From assembly GCA_003049485.1 (NCBI GenBank), contig PYST01000131.1:35184-99183 (forward strand): a DNA stretch of 64,000 nucleotides. The letters are read 5' to 3'. The stretch comes from Ophioceras dolichostomum. Its lineage: Eukaryota; Ascomycota; Sordariomycetes; Magnaporthales; Ophioceraceae. Each line of letters begins with the position of its first letter. Position 1 is the first letter of the stretch. The notes under the pieces are model-generated. The model was not told the origin of the DNA, made no database searches, and saw only the letters and a list, made by a program, of their open reading frames with translations. Below are positions 23,240-35,409 of this stretch, one piece after another. The position numbers and the translations under genes were made by a program.

Positions 23240-25418
23240 TCACCTAGGTACCTACCTCAGGCACCTACCTATTCGCTGGGAGGGTGGGGTTGATGTACTG
23301 CCTGATGTATGACGTCGTCGATTCGTCGCTCGTCACCCGTCGCTCGTCACCCGTCGCTCACCGTCGTCGTTCGTCGTAGTCGACAATCACTATTCGGGGT
23401 CGCCGGAGTAAAAAGGGGGTTTGGATATTGAAATACAAGAAACACGAAATGGGCAAGGGGGGAGAGAAGGAAAAAGAAGGAGACTGGCCGTCGGGCTGGC
23501 TGACTTACCGACTGAAAGGGAAGCCTCTTGCGAGGTCGTCCACTCCCTCCATTCTCTCAGGGGCCGCCAGAACGACCCAGGCAGTGTGCGACGATGGATC
23601 TAAGCGGCAAAATGATTGTCTGTAAAACGGATATTCTTTTCATTTTCTTTTTGACTTAGGATTTCTTCCTTTCTTTCTTTCTTCTTTCTTTTTTCTTAAG
23701 TATTCCTTGATTTAATTTTCTTCTCTTTTCTTCTCTCTTTTTCTCTCTCGTTTTCCTTTTTTTATTTTGACGAACATCACTGGTTCAAATCAAGCTCGGG
23801 AAGAAGGAAAGAAACAAGGCCGTCAGCGACAAATGGAGTATTAGGGAAAGAAAGGGTTTATGAATTTCTTTGTTTCATCTTTTTGTGAAGGGAACGGAAA
23901 GGGCACACATAGGATAGGATGCGAACCCAAGTTTGGTTGCTCGGGGTACGCGATGTTTTTCTTTTCCTCTCCTGTTTGAGCAGTTGTTCTTCTTCTGCAC
24001 TTATGTAGGCCTGCCTCATAGGCACAGGTTATGCGATACGACCATCATTTTTTTCTTTTGAGCTTAGGTACCTACCTGACACGGAAGTTCGGCTGGGGGT
24101 GATGCATTGTGAATGGCGACATGATAAGTCCGGTGGTGGTGGTGATGCTGGTGGTGGCGGCGCCCTGCATGGTGCTGCTTGCTTGCGTGCGTTAGCAGTA
24201 CTCCGCAAGAGGCTGGAAATCAAAAAGTGCATGTGTGTCGCATAAACTAGCGCGCCTGACAGAAGGTCCTGACCACCACCCTTTTTAAACCCCTTCGCCA
24301 GACATCCATCCATCCCTCCAACTTGGAATTCGTGATGGCGCGAAACGCGCGGACAGGGCGGCGGGATCGGTTGGGTGACACTGGTGAAACATCATGACGA
24401 ACTGGTTGGATGGATGTGTCGCTGTATGCGAAGGGCAGGGCGAGCGACACAAGGCGACTGGACGCCAAACAAATTTTTGAATGGGAGCCCGTGGTTGTGG
24501 TCAGGCTCTCAGGCTGTTTTTTTTTTTGGGAAGGAAGAGAGCGCGACCGTGTGGATTGGGGCCTACTGGCTTCTCCAGTGCCGAACGATAGCGGGCTTGG
24601 AAGGTGAACGGGGCAGGGCGGCCCCTGCAATGCTGAACAACTGAAAATGGTGCGATGAGCGATCCCCTCCGTACCCCCCTTTTCTGGGTGGAAGTTCCTG
24701 TCAGATCTCACGCTTAGCTTTCTTATTCTTCCTGGCGGCTCGTGCTCGGGGCTCGTGTTTCGACAACGTCTCAAAAATCAATTGGTTCGAGGCCGCCTCT
24801 CGCTCGCTGGAGAAGAAGTTGTTGTTCGTACGCTGTGGTGGTACTTTGGCAGAGCCGCCTAACCCCGCACACATCGAGATGGCTTCATTTGGGCGAATTC
24901 TTCATACGAAGCATCGGCCTCCCTCCAATGAAACGACGGTTCAATATCCATTGGTGATGATCACTTCCGCTTCGAGTAGCAATCAACAAGATAAAAATCC
25001 AGGCAGTCGTTTTGCTTAATCAGAATTATACGTACAGATACAACTATATGCCACAACAGCCGCAAGGAAAGACTCATTCAAGGACGAAAGGCGGCGATGC
25101 AGGTAGGTACCTAGGCTGTAAAGCTCCATGATAGGCAAACAGAAAAGCAAAGATAAGTAAGTGAGCAGCAGCTAGGTACTAAGTAGGTCTATCGACGGAC
25201 GTAGTGTAGGTATCGAGGGCAGCAAAAATCCGACAACAAAATAGAGGTATGAAAGAAGTAGAAGAGAAAACAAGTGAAGAAAATAACCTATGAAAACCAC
25301 CGCGAACTCGGAGAGGGAGTACAAGCATCCCATACAAATCCCATCTACCATCCTACACAAAGAGAGCCAATCCCACTCTTCGCCCCCTTTTTCATATCAT
25401 ACTAGGCAGGTACCTACT
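23240..25418. other. Convergent intergenic region
   Basis: About 2.2 kb between two converging genes. It has a GTCGTC/GTCGCTCGTCACC-type repeat at 23313-23385, a T/C-rich tract at 23640-23765 and several AGGTACCTACCT-like motifs (23242-23270, 24065-24078, 25101-25114, 25405-25418). Short open frames here have no supported product. Confidence 0.5.
23313..23385. repeat. Short imperfect tandem repeat (GTCGCTCGTCACCC type)
   Basis: A unit of about 14 bases is repeated two to three times and then decays into GTCGTC triplets, just downstream of the acyltransferase stop. Confidence 0.7.
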
Positions 25419-28400
25419 TTAACCAGTGACCCTCCTAACCCAAAGCGTAGTAGGCTCAAAGGTCGCCTCCCGATCCATCCTCTTGTACGCCCTGTGCAGC
25501 TTGATGCCCAGCTCGTACTCCTCGCGCTGCACCTCGGCCATCTCGTTCTTGAGCGCCTCCACCTTCCTCCGCTCCACCTCGCGCTTGTGCAACACCTCGG
25601 CTGACGCCATTATGTTGTCGGTCGGCATCAGCTCCGTCATCTGCTTGATGCTGCGGTCGATGTTGATCCGCCTGTTCGCCAGGCTCCTCAGCTGCGCGTT
25701 GAGCTGGTCGGCCCTGTCCTTCGCCGACGACTCGGGAGGGGCAGGGGGGAGGGACTTGAAGACCGACCCGGCGACGGAGGCGATCGACTCCGGGCGCGGC
25801 GACTTCCCGTTGCCGCCGCCGCCAGACCCCACAGGCTTGCGCGACTGTTTGGATGAGGAGGTGCCGGGCTGATCGGAGGACATGGCCTTCGTGATGGCGA
25901 GCTTGCCAGTGCCGCTCTTCCAGTTCCCGGCGTCTTTGAGGCTGATGACGATGGGCTCGTCCTCGCTGCTGCTCGAGGTGCCGCCGCTGCTGACGCCGCT
26001 GCTGCGGAGCTTGGGCCTCCTACGGTCCATGACGCTCTCTTGCTTCACGGCAGGGCTTGGGTGGATGTCCATCAGGGGGACGGTCGGCATCGGCGGCGCG
26101 TCGTGCGGGTCGAAGCCGTCCGTGGACGGGCGGGGCGTCGAGTGCGCCGACGTGGCGTACGTCGTGACGGAGAACCGCGACGGCGGCTGGGTCCAGGGCA
26201 CCTCGTCTTGTTGCTGGTGGTGCGGCGGCGAGATTGTCAGCTGCGGGTTAGGCGGCGACGTCGAGGCCTGCTGGTGGTGGTAGTAGTTGCCGTAGTCGTA
26301 GTTTTGGAACTGGCTGTCGTTCTGCGAATACACCGAGCTGATGCTATCCTGCTGCTGATGGTGCGTATGGTGCGGAGACGGCGGCGCGGGCTTGCGTCGA
26401 ATGGCTGAGGTGGGCGTCAGGGCCGCGGGGCTCTGAACCAGGTGTGGAGGTGGTGCCGGTGGGCTGCTCGCACCAGCTCCCGCTCCCGTCGTTTCAACAG
26501 TGAGCAGGGGAGGAGGTACGTCGCCAGCAGAATACGGCGGGCTAGGGTAATCCGCTGCCGGGTCCTGCGTGACGATTGTTGGAGGGGATTGTTGGTGCAT
26601 TTGCGACGGTAAGAGTTGGGACGAAGGCACGACCTGTCTTATCGTCTCGCGCGTTTCAGGCCCGACCGGGCTCACAGGGGGGCTAGACATAATGGTGTCC
26701 ATTCCGGCCCTGATCCCGGAACCTTGCACCGGACTAGTAGCCATTGGGCTCCGCGTACCCGCCGCTCGCTTAGAGCTCTTTCGGGGAATATTCAGCGGTG
26801 CCACGTCGCGGTTCTCACGCACTGGCTCCACAAGTGTAGTCCGTCCGCTGGCCCCCTTCCACGGAGGGCGCTCCGCCATCATGTTGCCAGCGGGGTCGTG
26901 GACCGGACTTGTCACTTGCGGTGCCTGCGTCACCGCTTTCTCTGCGCCTCCGGTTGCGAAACCGGGCTGAGCGATCCTCCGCACTCTCTCACCAAAGCTA
27001 GCTGAAACATTCCGCGGCTGGGCTGGTTGCCCTTCGTCGATTCGTCGTAGGCCTTCTGGGTTGGCGCCCAAACCCCTGGCATACTCAGCGGGCTTGACCT
27101 GGCTAGGGCGTCCCTTGTCGCTACTCGTCAACTCTCCCGTCGAAGGGTCCCATCGAACCTCTCCGCCGTGGTATCCCCGCCCAGAGTGTTCGACAGGGCG
27201 AGGCTCAGGAGGCTGACGCAGGCGTTCACGGGATCTCGTCTCGCGCAGCACGCTGGCAGCGGCGTCCATCTTCTGTCGCCGTTCGCGGCGCATGGATGGG
27301 ATGTGCCCACCACCGCCGCGGGCCTGCTGTCCCTGTGGAGGCTGTTCAGGGAACATGTCGGATGGCTCTTCGTCGATCGGACTTATATCCTGCGGTAGCC
27401 TGATTTTGATTTTCGTCAGTACACTTCTGAGCCCCATTGTATTTCCGTTATGTTGTGCAAGTGATCGATCTTTGTTGAGGTCCGGTGATGGTTCTGCGGT
27501 GAGGCTAGAGATTGATTGAGAGGAGAGGGGATGGGGGAGCGAGTGGCTAAACGGCGGGACTTGGACGCGCAACGCAGGGACTCGGGGACAGGAACAAAGA
27601 AGCTTTGATAATGCGAGCGCATCGCCACCAAGTTCGTGCTCGTGCTCAAAGGGAATGCAGTATGCATGTGCGCTTACCCATCCCTCGTCGCAAACGGTTC
27701 TGGAGAGCTCGGCGGCGATATATCGTCCGCGTCGTAAGTGTAGCTCCTCTTAGGTGGAGCGGGAGTGAAATTCGTCTGGAGCGGGCTCGGCTGTGAGTAA
27801 AGCGATGACGCGGGGCGGAAGCTCGAGTCACGATGCGATTCGGCGTGCTGTGTATTTTGAGGTGGTAATTGTTGGACTGGCGGTGATGGCTGTTGGACTG
27901 CAGGTGCCGTGTTGCTGTGGAGAAAGAGTTTCTGGGTGTTAGTATCGAAGTTGGTGCCTCACTGAAATGGCGTAATTGAGGCAAGTGACGAGGCAGCCAA
28001 ACAAAGTTTGGTGAAGCGAAGCCGAGCAAAGAAATATTGGCCACAGGCAGGAAATTGAAGGGAGAATGCGCCAGGAGGGTATTTAGGTTGTCGCAGGCGT
28101 TCTGACAGGCTTCAACCAGCATTATCCCTTCCGTTGTGGACTTGCTATAGTGAAAGGAGCGAGGCCCGGTCCCTTCCCTGGCCGTTCTTGGTGTTGTTCT
28201 GGTGCTGGTGACTGTGCTGAGCGGCGGGGTTGGTCCCAATGCATCAAACAACCATCTATAGCACAGCTGTGAGGCACCTGTGACCACTGACCCGACACAC
28301 TGACCCGGCACAGGCCAGTCGGCAGGCTCGGGTGCCGCTGTCTTGCGGCATGGCTCGTCCGGTCGGAACCACGAACACGAGAAAATCTCCAGGGAAATGA

Positions 28401-28655
28401 ACCAAGGTCCAAAAGTCCAAAAAGAGCCCGAACCTACCTCTGGTAATACTGCTGCATCATCTGCTGTTCCACGAATTCTCGCGGCGGGCGCGGCGGAGGA
28501 GGGCCGCCCTGGATCGAGTAGCTGTATCCGCCAGCGTACTGCCTCGGTTCTTGCTGCGACTGGTGCTGCTGCTGTTGCTGCTGGAGCTGCTGGAACTGGG
28601 GTCGCCCGTGTTTTTGAGGCACGGCGCCTCTGAATCTGTCCCACATGGCGGGCAT
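25419..28655 (-). CDS. Pro/Gln-rich protein with conserved C-terminal coiled coil
   Basis: I read three exons on the minus strand: 28438-28655, 27678-27914 and 25419-27399 (811 aa). Both junctions are phase 2 with good signals; the second intron has branch TACTGAC just before its acceptor. The ATG at 27437, which would give a shorter protein starting MGLRSV, falls inside that second intron. The start could be 28655 (MPAMWDRFRG) or 28646 (MWDRFRG). The first 600 residues are disordered: a glutamine run, PPPPRPPREF, an acidic ISPIDEEPSDMFPEQP segment, many S/T-P sites and histidine/tyrosine-rich tracts. The last ~110 residues are a regular charged coiled coil containing NRRINIDRSIKQMTELMPTD, ending EPTTLWVRRVTG. 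I recall similar C-termini in uncharacterised filamentous-fungal proteins. Function unknown; a scaffold or cytoskeleton role is only inference. Confidence 0.8.
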
Positions 28656-31600
28656 ACACCTGGCTTGCCTCTCGCTTGCCTCCCGTGTCCCCTGGCCGAA
28701 AAGGAGGCCGTCGTGGCGGCGCGCAACTTGATGGAAGGTCGGATGTTTTTTCTCGTGGTGAAGGCGGGCCGGGCTCAAATTCAATGCACGCTCGATGGCC
28801 GCACCACCCGCAAAAAGCTTGGGTGGCCAAGAACGACCGTTCCACGTCCGAACACCAGCAAGCTCTCCCTATTCCCTATGAGTGGCCCCTTTCTTCAACT
28901 CCGTCCCTTTCCCGAGGACCGGCCGCGTTGGAGGCTAAAAGGCGAAAGCTCGCAGCTGAAAAGGGGGGTCGAGTCTGATCGTCGTCGGGGGCGGTTTGTG
29001 GGGTCACGAGGTGGCCTGTGTTGCTTTGCATGAACTTGCAATTTGGCGGCCACAAGAGGTAGCCCGAGGCTCTCTCCTGCCTTATCTCGCGTCGACAAAA
29101 AGTTGTTGTTTTCGGCGACGCGGGATTAATTAGGGTGAGTATTGTGAAGGGGGATGGGAAGTATCGAACGAGCGAGCGAGCGAGCGCACAGGCGATGAAA
29201 AAGTGACGAGCGGTTGGGCAAAAGTCGCGGCGGGCGGCGGGCACGGAGGGAGGCGGGCTGTTGGTGGTTTTATTCCTCTTCGCGAAAAAGCGGCGTGGAA
29301 AGGTGTTTGAATATTGCTCCGTAGGGAGACAGGAGGGGCCGATGGCTCGCTGGCTGGGTCTCTTCGGCTGGCTGCTGGACCGATTACTTCCAGGTTCTTT
29401 GGATGCTGTCCGGGCTCGGCACTCTGCAGCGCTGCAAGTTGCTTGCTGCTTGAGGTTAGGTCAGCACGCACTCTCGTGATGACAACGGCGACCAAAGGCG
29501 GCGCAGAAGGTAGGCGCAGTCGGTTTAGTGGAGGCAGCGAGTCTTGGGATTCAACGAGTGGGGGATGACGCGACTCTGGCCCATCGCTTCACACTCCGTC
29601 ACTGGAAATGGGAAGTTGCGTTGGTACGAAGCAAGGAGGATGACTGGACTAGACCGACAGGCGTCCCGAGGCAACGACAAGCAAGGCAATCGTCAACAAG
29701 TTATAGAAAAACTCCAGGAGGCTCACTAACCTTACGGTAAGAGGTCTCTTGTTTATTTGTTGATATTCAATGCTCGCCGCTGGCAGCAATTTACCGGTCG
29801 CGAATAGTGGTCGGCTGGACGGGAGCTGGTCACTGAGGGGTCCCGTCCAGACTTCATCCGCGACGAATGGGAATAAGGCCACGCCGAGCCGCACCTCGAC
29901 GTGGCGGCGCAACCAACAGAGGATTCCGACCTGCCTACCTTGGTTGCGACGTTCGGGAATGGGTCCTTCTCTATTCGCGTGGACTCGGGGAGGCGATAAC
30001 TTGTTCAGAAGTGTAAAAGATCCGCGCAATAGTGTAGAGTTGGTAGGTATCGTCGAGAAATAGGTCGAAAGCAACGGGGAAAACGAAGAACACCAGCTAG
30101 CAGGGCGAAGAGGAAGAAGAAGTAAGGGAAGAAAGCAAACAGCAAGCAAGGCGTGCGAGGCTCGTGTAATTCAGAAGGGTTGATTGGGTCTCATTGGAAT
30201 TGCACATCCCTCAGGCCTCGTTAGCCCGAACGGACTCCGTGATTCAAATCTCCCCCAAACATCCGTCATGTCATTCTCGCTCGCTTGAAGATTGGCAGTA
30301 GCTGCTCGTACTATTCCGTATCTATGCGCCGGGACTTCGCGCGGCTGCAAAAAGAGAAAGAAGACAGCAAGGAACCACCACTCGTCCCAAAGCTCCATGT
30401 GTCCATATGAATCTCGATACGCCGTCAGTCCGAGTTGGAGTCGCGTGTGTGTTGCACAGCACGCCCAAAGCCTGCAGATTCTGCAGCTCAGAGTCACAGC
30501 ACAGTAACAGTCGCAGCAGCATCTCAAGACCAACGACATGAGCCTACTGTAGGAGTGTAGCACCACACCGCATCCGGCGATCCGGCTGAAAAGACGCCTC
30601 TTCCAGCCGACATTACCATATTTTGGTTGGGGCCGCATCTCCTCCCAACCAAGGCAAGGAGCGTGTGCAGATCGCCACCAGCTGAAGATGGGCTCCCCTT
30701 CACACGAAGAGTATTGCATGCTGCTGAACTTCGCAGATGAGGGCGAGTTCCAGCCGGCCCAGACAGCGACATAGCCCGCCGCCAAATTACATACATACGA
30801 CGTACAGCTGGTGCACAATTTACAACCTACTAACCTCTGAACGGCATACAGATGATGGCAGTCGGTCAGTCAGCAACCAACCCACTCCACAGCGCATTGC
30901 TTCCCCAGTCTCACCAGATCAGTCCAGTCTCACCCGCACGCCCGCCCGCGCCGTGTCCGTCATCACCAAGACTTCAAAGAGTGGCGGGCGGCGCCGTAGA
31001 ACCCTGGCACGGCACACAGATGTTGTGGCACACACCACCAGCGATTCGACGGAGCGGTCAGACCCTATCAATCTCTCCCATCATCGCATTCATCCGACAC
31101 TAATCAGTGAGACAACCGGCGCTAGACCTTCCACGCCACTTAAAAGCCTCAGTCGGGGAGCCGCCACATTCGAGATGAAATCACCGTCCCAAAAGCATTG
31201 ACCCTTGGTCCATCTCATCGCTGTGCAGCAGCAAAAAAGAAAGACGAAGGCACAAAAGCGCCCCCAAACCAGAAACCCAGAAAAAGGTTTCGATGTTTCA
31301 TGCACGTCGACGGCGACGAGCCCACCTGGACAAGTATTGGAGGGGAAATGGAGGGGAGTGCGGGCCCCCGTTTCACCTTCCGCGCCAAGGGCTATACCAA
31401 GCGGGGTCCCCTGCTCAGCAAAGTTGGGGCTACAGCTTGGAACGTGCGTTGCAGCGTGCATTTCGTCTCATCTCAGGGGGCCAAAGAAATCAAGAATGAA
31501 TCCATCAATCATCAATCATCAGTTTGGCTGCTTGCTTTGCCGACAACCTCGGCGATCAGATCGCTCTCCTCTGCACTTCATCAACACGCCATCCGAATTT

Positions 31601-34198
31601 TGCCCCATCTTTCAGCCTGTCAATCCAACAGGAAGATCTTCGTTTTCTCGCCTCTTTCCGCTTTGTCCCGCTGCTACTCAACAGCAGATCCATCACTGTC
31701 TCTTCCCCTCTCCCCTGCGTCTTGCTGCTCGTTCAGGCCTCCTCCTCCTGACCTTCCTTGCCGGCACAACAATCCGCGAGCAAGACCTCTTGGTGCTTCG
31801 GAAGATGTTCCGAACCAGACGTATCTGGAGTCTGGGCGTCGCTTCTAATGCTCATCTGCGAACTGCCTCGCCTCCTTTTTTTCGCTTCTGCGAGTCCATT
31901 GTCCAAACCAAACAGCCGGAAAGACGGGACGGGCGCAGACGGGAACTCCAATCCTTCCCTCGATCCATTTTGCACTCTTTTCTATGGATCATACCATTAT
32001 GCCTCGAAATATTTACCCCTGGCTTTTCTTTGGATCCATTTTCCATCCCGTGCTTCTAGAAGCCCGCCAAAGTCCCGTCTGTCTGCAAATGGCTTTCTTT
32101 TCTCCGGCTCATCAGGCTTCGGGATGTTTGAAGGCCCGGTCTGGGAGGGAAATGCGCAGGGATGTGCCCTTCGGAATAGAGGGGAAACGACATATATTCC
32201 GCCCTTTCCCGGGAAAGCCCCCCAAATTCCCCCTCGTGCCATTCAATTTCTCATCCAACTATCGATCAGTCAACCTGAGGAAAACTAAAAAAGATAATCC
32301 TGCTTTCGGTACTGGGAGATGACGGTATGCTAGGTCCGGAAACCCTGATGCACACCACACCCACGCTCCCCTTTCGGACCCCAACGCCGGCTGGCTATCT
32401 ACCTACCATTACCAAGGCATAATCGCCCCCATCTATCATCCCCCTAGCTGTTGCAATGCGCCATGGACGATCTTCTCCATTTTTGCCACCCAGGCATGTC
32501 GTGAGATAGGACGGACGGCAGTTCAAGCGTTCGGGCTTCGTTTTCAAGAGAAAGAGGCCGGCCTCTCTGGACAAGGTGCCCACCCACTTCCAGCTAACGC
32601 CCCCATCCCTATCCGAGAGGTCACCAAGCCGGCAGGCAGAACCTGCAAGTCACAGAAGAGCAGCAGGTACATGGAAGAAAAGCTTTCGTGGACACGGCAT
32701 CTCAGCCGAAAATGCCCGCTGAACTCGAGGGGAGTAGGATGGCTATATCGGTGGCCTCTCGATGGCCCCCTCCTCAACCGTATCGTTTCTCTTCTCCCAG
32801 TTGAACTAGTCATGGCTAGTAATCCTCGCCGAGCGTTATGGGAATTAAACGAGTCACATTGAAGCTCACCTGCGGATTTATCTCGCTCTTTTCGCTCGCT
32901 CCCTCCGTAGGAACAGACGAATCAGCAGCAGGTGCCTCACATGAAGAGTTTGAGGTTGACAGTCCACATCTTATCACAGCTGATATTCTTAGTCGGCATC
33001 AGGCCAACGACGATCCTATGTCAGGTGGTCACGCAGAATAGCGAGATAAAATCTGTACGTGAGAATGGTTCACGCCAGCCCTTGTTTTGCTCCTCTCCCC
33101 AGCGAGTTTGCTCAAGCACCCACCCGCATAGATTGGGGAATGAGATGACACATTCACACCGCAGCGAGTCAGGCGACCGGCATTCAGCCATGCGATATAT
33201 ACAACAGTATAGTCTAGGCCACAGGTGAAATAGGGTAAGTACTTAGGTAGGTAGTAGTATCGACTCACTGTGTACGATGCAGACTACCAGGGAAGCAGTT
33301 GTAGCCGCAGGGAACTGAGAAGTCGGCATAGGAGTTTTAAAAACGCAACTGGAAACGACATCCCAAGATGCATACGAGAAACACGAAGCTAGTCCAGCCG
33401 ATTCAAATTAATTACGGGCTAGCTATGCTTCTACTTGCATGATTCCGCCAGCAGGACGCTTGGAGAGGCTGACCCGGCCCAACGACTGGCTGAATTGTGA
33501 CAGACGGCTTTGATACTTGATTGTGACATTCCATGGTAATATTTGTGGCATTTGCCATTGATTAGGTGTCATTCAATGACATGACATACCGGATCTCAGG
33601 GGCCTAACATACAATGTGAGCATGACCGTTATTAATGCCGAGCTGCGGGCATTTTACCTCCATCTCGTCAAGAGACGCATACACTCTTCACCTTATTCAA
33701 ATTACCAGGACCTTGACATCTTCTTCTTTGTGCTCGGGCTTGGCTTTATGAATTACGGAATCTAAAACCCGGTGTCGGCGCCGCTCCGGCGTCCGGTTGT
33801 GGTTGAGAGTGGGGCCGGGACCTGAATTGCCCCACTACAAACGGCGTCGCGGACTGCACGGTTTCTTCACGCTCATCGCCAAGTCTCATCACCAGTTTGC
33901 CGTCATTCGTGAATCGTCCCTGGCTGGATATCTACACCGAAAACGAGTCGTTCGACATATCCTAAAAAATTTTTGGGGATAATTCAAGGGGCTGACCGTT
34001 TTCTATCAACTGACTCATTGAGGCATTCGGCCTTCACAAGCCACGTCGTCCTCGGATGCGAGCTTCCCGTCTACCCATTCCGGGACTATCTCCCAAATCG
34101 CAAACCAGCGAGAGAGACCACCCTTGCCTCAATTTGGGCAACGACACATGCCTATGGAACAGAGATGGAGAAGGTGACCAGACGCCACTTTTTCCATC
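28656..34198. other. Long divergent intergenic region (5.5 kb)
   Basis: Lies between the coiled-coil gene (minus) and the H3K9 methyltransferase gene (plus). Frames of up to 284 codons exist (31205-32059 plus strand), but overlapping frames in the same strand are equally open, composition is mixed, and no domain or signal is seen. It may hold long leaders or non-coding transcripts; nothing specific is supported. Confidence 0.45.
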
Positions 34199-35409
34199 AT
34201 GGCGGTCAAGATGTACGTGCCTCTTCCTTCGCATCAGGTTTTCTCTTTACTCGCCTCCCGCATTTTCATTTTGAACCACCTGCTGACTAAACGAGCTCCT
34301 GCCCTAAAATGCTATAGCCCACAGTCAGGAGCGAGTCAAAAGAAGTCCGCGACTGCCACTGGTGCCAACTACGTGCATTCGAATCGCACGCGAGGTACCC
34401 GATCTCCGTGGTGAACGAGACGGAGGACGGGGCGGTTCTGCCGCCCAACTTCCGCTTCATCTCCCGCAACGTGCTCACGCGAGGCGTCGCACGCGCCGAG
34501 GCTAGTTTCCGCAGCGGGTGCGACTGTGCCGATCGGCGCGAGTGCATGTACGACGGGTGCCAGTGCCTTCAGGACCTGGACGACAGCGACGAGGAGGACT
34601 CGTCTGCCCACTCGGACGGCCAAGACAACGTCGGAATCCAGGGCATGGGTCGGAAGAGGTTCGCGTACTACTCTACTGGCGAGAAGGCCGGCTTGTTGCG
34701 AGAGTCCCACCTGATGAGCCGCAAGCCGATATACGAGTGCCATGAGCTTTGCCGCTGCGGGAAGGACTGTCCGAATCGCGTTGTGGAGAGGGGGCGGACA
34801 CTCCCGCTGCAGATATTCCGTACAAATGACGGTCGGGGATGGGGTAGGTCCAGGAATCCTTCAACGCCCCCTCTCTCTATACACTCAAAAAGCCAACACT
34901 CGCGTGTGCATCTTCACTTACACGCCCTTCTAGGAGTCCGGTCCACAATCGACATCAAATGCGGCCAGTTCGTGGACACGTACGTCGGGGAGGTGATCAC
35001 ATCGAAGGAGGCCGACAGGCGACGGTCGGCCGCGGGGGAGGCGGCCCGGCACAAGGACGTGTACCTCTTCGCGCTCGACAAGTTCTCGGACGAGCACTCG
35101 CCGGACCCGCGGCTGGCCGCGCCGCCGTTCGAGGTGGACGGTGAGTACGTCAGTGGGCCCTCGCGGTTCATCAACCACAGCTGCGATCCGAGCATGCGCA
35201 TCTTCGCCCGCGTCGGCGACCACGCGGACAAGAACCTCCACGACCTGGCCCTGTTCGCCATCCGCGACATCCCCAAGGGCGAGGAGCTCACGTTCGACTA
35301 CGTCGACGGCGGCGTCGAGAACAGCGATGTGGGCGGGAATCCGGGCCTGAAGCACGCCATGACGCGATGTCTTTGCAAGAGCAAGAAGTGCAGGGGATAC
35401 CTTTGGTGA
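34199..35409 (+). CDS. dim-5: Histone H3 lysine-9 methyltransferase, DIM-5/Clr4 (KMT1) type
   Basis: I read three exons: 34199-34212 (MAVK plus two bases), 34329-34843 and 34934-35409 (334 aa). The protein is nuclear and trimethylates histone H3 at lysine 9, using S-adenosylmethionine. In Neurospora this mark recruits HP1 and directs DNA methylation. Domains in order: a pre-SET region with nine zinc-binding cysteines (CDC, EC, GCQC, then ECHELCRCGKDC), a SET domain and a post-SET domain. Diagnostic SET motifs are RFINHSCDP (R254 to P262) and ELTFDY (E294 to Y299); the post-SET cysteines are C322, C324 and C329 in CLCKSKKCRGYLW at the very end. N257, H258 and Y299 are the expected cofactor and catalytic residues. 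Length fits DIM-5 (about 318 aa). No chromodomain is present, as in DIM-5 and unlike Clr4. The first tiny exon is the least certain part. Confidence 0.93.

Noticed and set aside
27646..28845. 399-codon minus-strand frame across two coiled-coil-gene exons and the intron between them
   Set aside because: It runs in the wrong phase for both exons and through the intron.
31205..32059. 284-codon plus-strand frame in the 5.5-kb gap
   Set aside because: Another frame on the same strand is equally open over much of it, and the product has no domain, signal or consistent composition.
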